Source of the DNA: Candidatus Methanomethylicia archaeon | Lineage (GTDB): Archaea; Thermoproteota; Methanomethylicia; Methanomethylicales; Methanomethylicaceae | Length of the DNA stretch: 6,582 nt | Assembly (NCBI GenBank): GCA_024464205.1 | Contig: JANHAI010000058.1 | Coordinates: 1 to 6,582, forward strand | Reading direction: 5' to 3' | Shown: one piece after another, positions 4,133 through 6,582 of the stretch | Position numbering within the stretch: the stretch's first letter is position 1 | Layout of the letters: each line of letters starts with the position of its first letter | Notes under the pieces: model-generated | What the model was told of the DNA's origin: nothing | Seen by the model: only the letters and a program-made list of their open reading frames with translations | Databases searched by the model: none | Position numbers and translations under genes: made by a program

Positions 4133-6582
4133 TCACTTCCCTCCCAACGCGACCCTCTCGATTATCTTGTCTATGTTGACGGCCTTGCCGTGGTCGCTCT
4201 TGGCAGGGTCAACGCCGTCGTCGCCGTACCTGAACTGTATGATGGAGCCGTCTGTCCCCCTCACGGTATAGTCGTACTCGACCCGGACGTCCTGGAGGGC
4301 GTTGATCAGCCTCCTCTGCATGTATCCGCTCTGGCTCGTCCTAACCGCGGTGTCGACGAGCCCCTCCCTGCCTCCCATCGCATGGAAGAAGAACTCGATC
4401 GGGTTCAGCTTGTCCTTGTAGCTGCTGTAGACGAACCCGTGGGCCTTGGCCCCCAGGTCGCCTGGCTTGAAGTGGGGCAGCGTCCGGTTCTGGTAGCCCC
4501 TCATTATCCTCTCGCCTCGGACCGACTGCTGACCGACGCAAGCCACCATGTGTGCCAGGTTCATAAGGCTCCCCCTCGCACCGGTCTTCGCCATGAGGAG
4601 CGCGGTGTTGTCCTCCCGGAGGTATTGACCAGCGACTTGTCCCGCCTTCTCTCTTGCCTCCTCGAGCTCTTGCATGATCTTGGTCTCGAGCGTCTCTTCG
4701 AGGGTCCTGCCTGGGAGCCTCTCTAGAAGCCCCTGGTTGTAGACCTCTATCAGCCGCTCTGTCTTCTCCTCAGCTTCCTTGACGACCGACCTCACCTTCT
4801 CCCTCGCCTCTGCCGGGAGCTCCTCGTCGTCAAGGCCTATTGTGAGCCCCCTGCTGTCTATGTAGGCGAGGAAGAGCTTGAAGGCCTTGTCGATGTAGTA
4901 CCTCCCCATGTCCGTCCCATAGTCCTTCACGAGCCTGTGGAGGACCGATTCCGGCTGGCCGGCGCCTATCGACTTCTTGTCGATCACGCCAGAGATGAGC
5001 TGGCCGTTCTTTATGACAACGTATGCGTCGTTCTCGCACTCGTCTTTCTTGCATTTTGAGCACTTCTGGCAGACATTGGACTTGAGCGAGTAATTGAAAG
5101 TTGGCGGGAAGAATAGGCTCGCGAGCTGCTTGCCTGTCCACAGCTCCTCCGGAGAGGTCTCAGCGGGAGGGGGGAGCTCGCCGCTGTAGCCTGCGCTTAT
5201 GAGCAGCTGCGACGCTTCCTCGCGCGTGAGCTTTGTACCTTTCCTGGTGAGCATGTATGCGCCCGAGATGTAGTCCTGGATCCCGCCCATTATCGGCCCG
5301 CCGTAACGCGGCGAGAGGATCTGCTCCTGCACTAGCATGAGTACCAGCGCCTCCGCCCTGGCTTCCTCGCTCTGAGGGACGTGCAGGTTCATCTCGTCGC
5401 CGTCAAAGTCGGCGTTGTAAGGCGGGCAGACGCAGAGGTTCAGCCTGAAGGTCTTGTACGGGAGGACCCTGACCTTGTGGGCCATTATGGACATCCTGTG
5501 CAGCGAGGGCTGCCTGTTGAAGAGGACGATGTCCCCGTCTTTTAGGTGCCGCTCCAGGACGTACCCTACCTCCACGGCGTCGGCTATCACCTGCCGATCC
5601 TTGGGGAACCGGAGGTCGATCCTCCTCCCGTCCGGTCTTATTATGTAATTGGCGCCGGGGTGGTTGTCTGGGCCGTTCACTATGAGCTTCTTCATGAGTT
5701 CCATGTTGTACTTGTTTATCCTCTCGGGTATCGTCAGGAGCTTCGCGATGTCGACCGGCACCCCTACCTCGTTGATGCTGATTATCGGATCCGGGGAGAT
5801 GACTGTCCTGGCAGAGAAGTCGACCCTCTTGCCGGAGAGGTTTGACCTGAACCGCCCCTCCTTGCCCTTCAGCCTCTGGGCTATCGTGCGGAGCGGCCTC
5901 CCGGACCTGTGCCTCGCTGGCGGTATCCCTGAGGTCTCGTTGTCGAAGTAGGTCGTCACGTGGTACTGCAGGAGCTCCCAGAGGTCCTCTATAATGAGCT
6001 GCGGCGCACCGGCGTCGACGTTCTCCTTCAGCCGCTCGTTGATCCTTATTATGTCGACCAGCTTATGGGTCAGGTCATCCTCGGACCTCACGCCCGATTC
6101 TAGGGTTATCGAGGGCCTTACAGATGATGGCGGGACCGGCAGGACCGTCAGCAGCATCCACTCTGGCCTCGCGAGGCCAGGATCGAGGCCCATGAGGGAG
6201 GCGTCTGCATCGGTGATTCGCTCGAGCCTTGATCGGATCTCGTTGGGCGCGAGCTTCACGTTGCCTTCCTTGTGCTCCTCGTAGTAGGTCGTCGGCTTCT
6301 CGAACTTTATCTTGAACTGCGCCTCCTGGCAGTGCGGGCACTCGGTTATCTTGTTCGCCTTCTTGATTATCGTGTCTGCCAGCTTGAATCTGAGCTGCGG
6401 CCAGCGCTTCCTGTACATCTCGGTCCTCCGGGTGTACTTCTCATAGTCCTCTTTGGAGAGGAGGATCCTACCGCAGTTCCAGCAGGTGGCCCTGAGCATG
6501 AGGTAGACGAGCTTCGCGAACCCCGGGTGGACGACTGGCCTTGCGAGCTCGATGTGACCGAAGTGGCCGGGGCACTGACCTA
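4133..6582 (-). CDS. rpoA1: DNA-directed RNA polymerase subunit A' (Rpo1N), 5' end outside window
   Basis: Catalytic large subunit of archaeal RNA polymerase. The visible fragment has 815 residues. The frame is open at the window edge and starts inside the first zinc site, so roughly 60-75 N-terminal residues are missing; the ATG at 6499 is internal (Met28 of the fragment). Motifs in order, numbered in the fragment: CPGHFGH zinc ligands (3-9), CWNC (33-36) and CPHC (81-84) of the clamp zinc sites, [20 protein letters not shown], then [11 protein letters not shown], the catalytic magnesium-binding [10 protein letters not shown] (389-398; nucleotides 5387-5416), a Cys-rich CxxCxxCxxxxC patch (504-515), and the bridge-helix region from [20 protein letters not shown] to INALQD (733-764). 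It ends in the usual DxGK...ALGGK region at a TGA one base before rpoA2. rpoB and rpoH would be expected just beyond the window. Confidence 0.98.
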   Translation of the reverse strand, partial: GQCPGHFGHIELARPVVHPGFAKLVYLMLRATCWNCGRILLSKEDYEKYTRRTEMYRKRWPQLRFKLADTIIKKANKITECPHCQEAQFKIKFEKPTTYYEEHKEGNVKLAPNEIRSRLERITDADASLMGLDPGLARPEWMLLTVLPVPPSSVRPSITLESGVRSEDDLTHKLVDIIRINERLKENVDAGAPQLIIEDLWELLQYHVTTYFDNETSGIPPARHRSGRPLRTIAQRLKGKEGRFRSNLSGKRVDFSARTVISPDPIISINEVGVPVDIAKLLTIPERINKYNMELMKKLIVNGPDNHPGANYIIRPDGRRIDLRFPKDRQVIADAVEVGYVLERHLKDGDIVLFNRQPSLHRMSIMAHKVRVLPYKTFRLNLCVCPPYNADFDGDEMNLHVPQSEEARAEALVLMLVQEQILSPRYGGPIMGGIQDYISGAYMLTRKGTKLTREEASQLLISAGYSGELPPPAETSPEELWTGKQLASLFFPPTFNYSLKSNVCQKCSKCKKDECENDAYVVIKNGQLISGVIDKKSIGAGQPESVLHRLVKDYGTDMGRYYIDKAFKLFLAYIDSRGLTIGLDDEELPAEAREKVRSVVKEAEEKTERLIEVYNQGLLERLPGRTLEETLETKIMQELEEAREKAGQVAGQYLREDNTALLMAKTGARGSLMNLAHMVACVGQQSVRGERIMRGYQNRTLPHFKPGDLGAKAHGFVYSSYKDKLNPIEFFFHAMGGREGLVDTAVRTSQSGYMQRRLINALQDVRVEYDYTVRGTDGSIIQFRYGDDGVDPAKSDHGKAVNIDKIIERVALGGK
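4139..4145 (-). promoter_or_regulatory. Ribosome binding site of rpoA2
   Basis: GGGAGGG, encoded in the last Gly-Gly codons of rpoA1, ends seven bases before the rpoA2 ATG. It supports the ATG at 4131, and hence that the low-complexity tail is part of the protein. Confidence 0.7.

Noticed and set aside
1022..4726. Long plus-strand open frames opposite the genes (at 1022-1744, 2812-3549 and 4007-4726, each about 240 codons)
   Set aside because: They mirror the codon structure of rps7/rps12, rpoA2 and rpoA1 on the other strand, show no recognisable family and have implausible composition. GC-rich third positions commonly keep such frames open.
1..6582. A previously undescribed system, mobile element, intein or CRISPR array
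   Set aside because: All substantial coding sequence is accounted for by conserved housekeeping genes, polymerase motifs run without an intein-sized insertion, and no array-like repeats are seen.

Overview
This is an archaeal translation and transcription locus. Every real gene lies on the minus strand. In transcription order (right to left) it reads: RNA polymerase subunit A' (rpoA1, 5' end outside the window), subunit A'' (rpoA2), ribosomal protein eL30 (rpl30e), the archaeal NusA-like KH protein (nusA), uS12 (rps12), uS7 (rps7) and translation elongation factor EF-1alpha (tuf, 3' part outside the window). This is the classic archaeal RNA polymerase/str gene order. About 94% of the window is coding.

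The organism is an archaeon of moderately high GC. RNA polymerase subunit A is split into A' and A'' genes, and the ribosome binding sites match the archaeal 16S tail. EF-1alpha carries the 11-residue GEYEAG...GGQ segment known from the eocyte/TACK lineage and eukaryotes, where most euryarchaea have a short GVMPQT-type loop. That points to a TACK-type archaeon. The split subunit A argues against typical Thaumarchaeota, which have an unsplit gene. I cannot name the lineage more closely.

Layout: 1-560 is the start of tuf. 561-783 is a 223-base intergenic region with a strong TATA box for tuf and, nearer rps7, a sequence that can fold as RNA. 784-1807 is the rps7/rps12 pair, four bases apart, with its own TATA box just upstream of rps12. 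1943-6582 is a tightly packed block (nusA, rpl30e, rpoA2, rpoA1) with gaps of 1-2 bases, except for an apparent 33-base gap before nusA that is probably a start-codon problem. Three transcription units are likely: a long RNA polymerase-rpl30e-nusA unit, rps12-rps7, and tuf. Read-through between them remains possible.

The gene content is housekeeping: catalytic RNA polymerase subunits, an RNA-binding transcription factor, two small-subunit proteins, one large-subunit protein and the aminoacyl-tRNA carrier. I see no mobile element, CRISPR array, defence system or unknown operon. The points worth a second look are (a) nusA, whose conserved N-terminus is encoded upstream of the first usable ATG; (b) a Lys/Pro/Glu/Ala-rich extension of about 100 residues on A'', exactly at the A'/A'' split; (c) the possible RNA structure directly after rps7; and (d) unusual residues in the EF-1alpha nucleotide-binding motifs.
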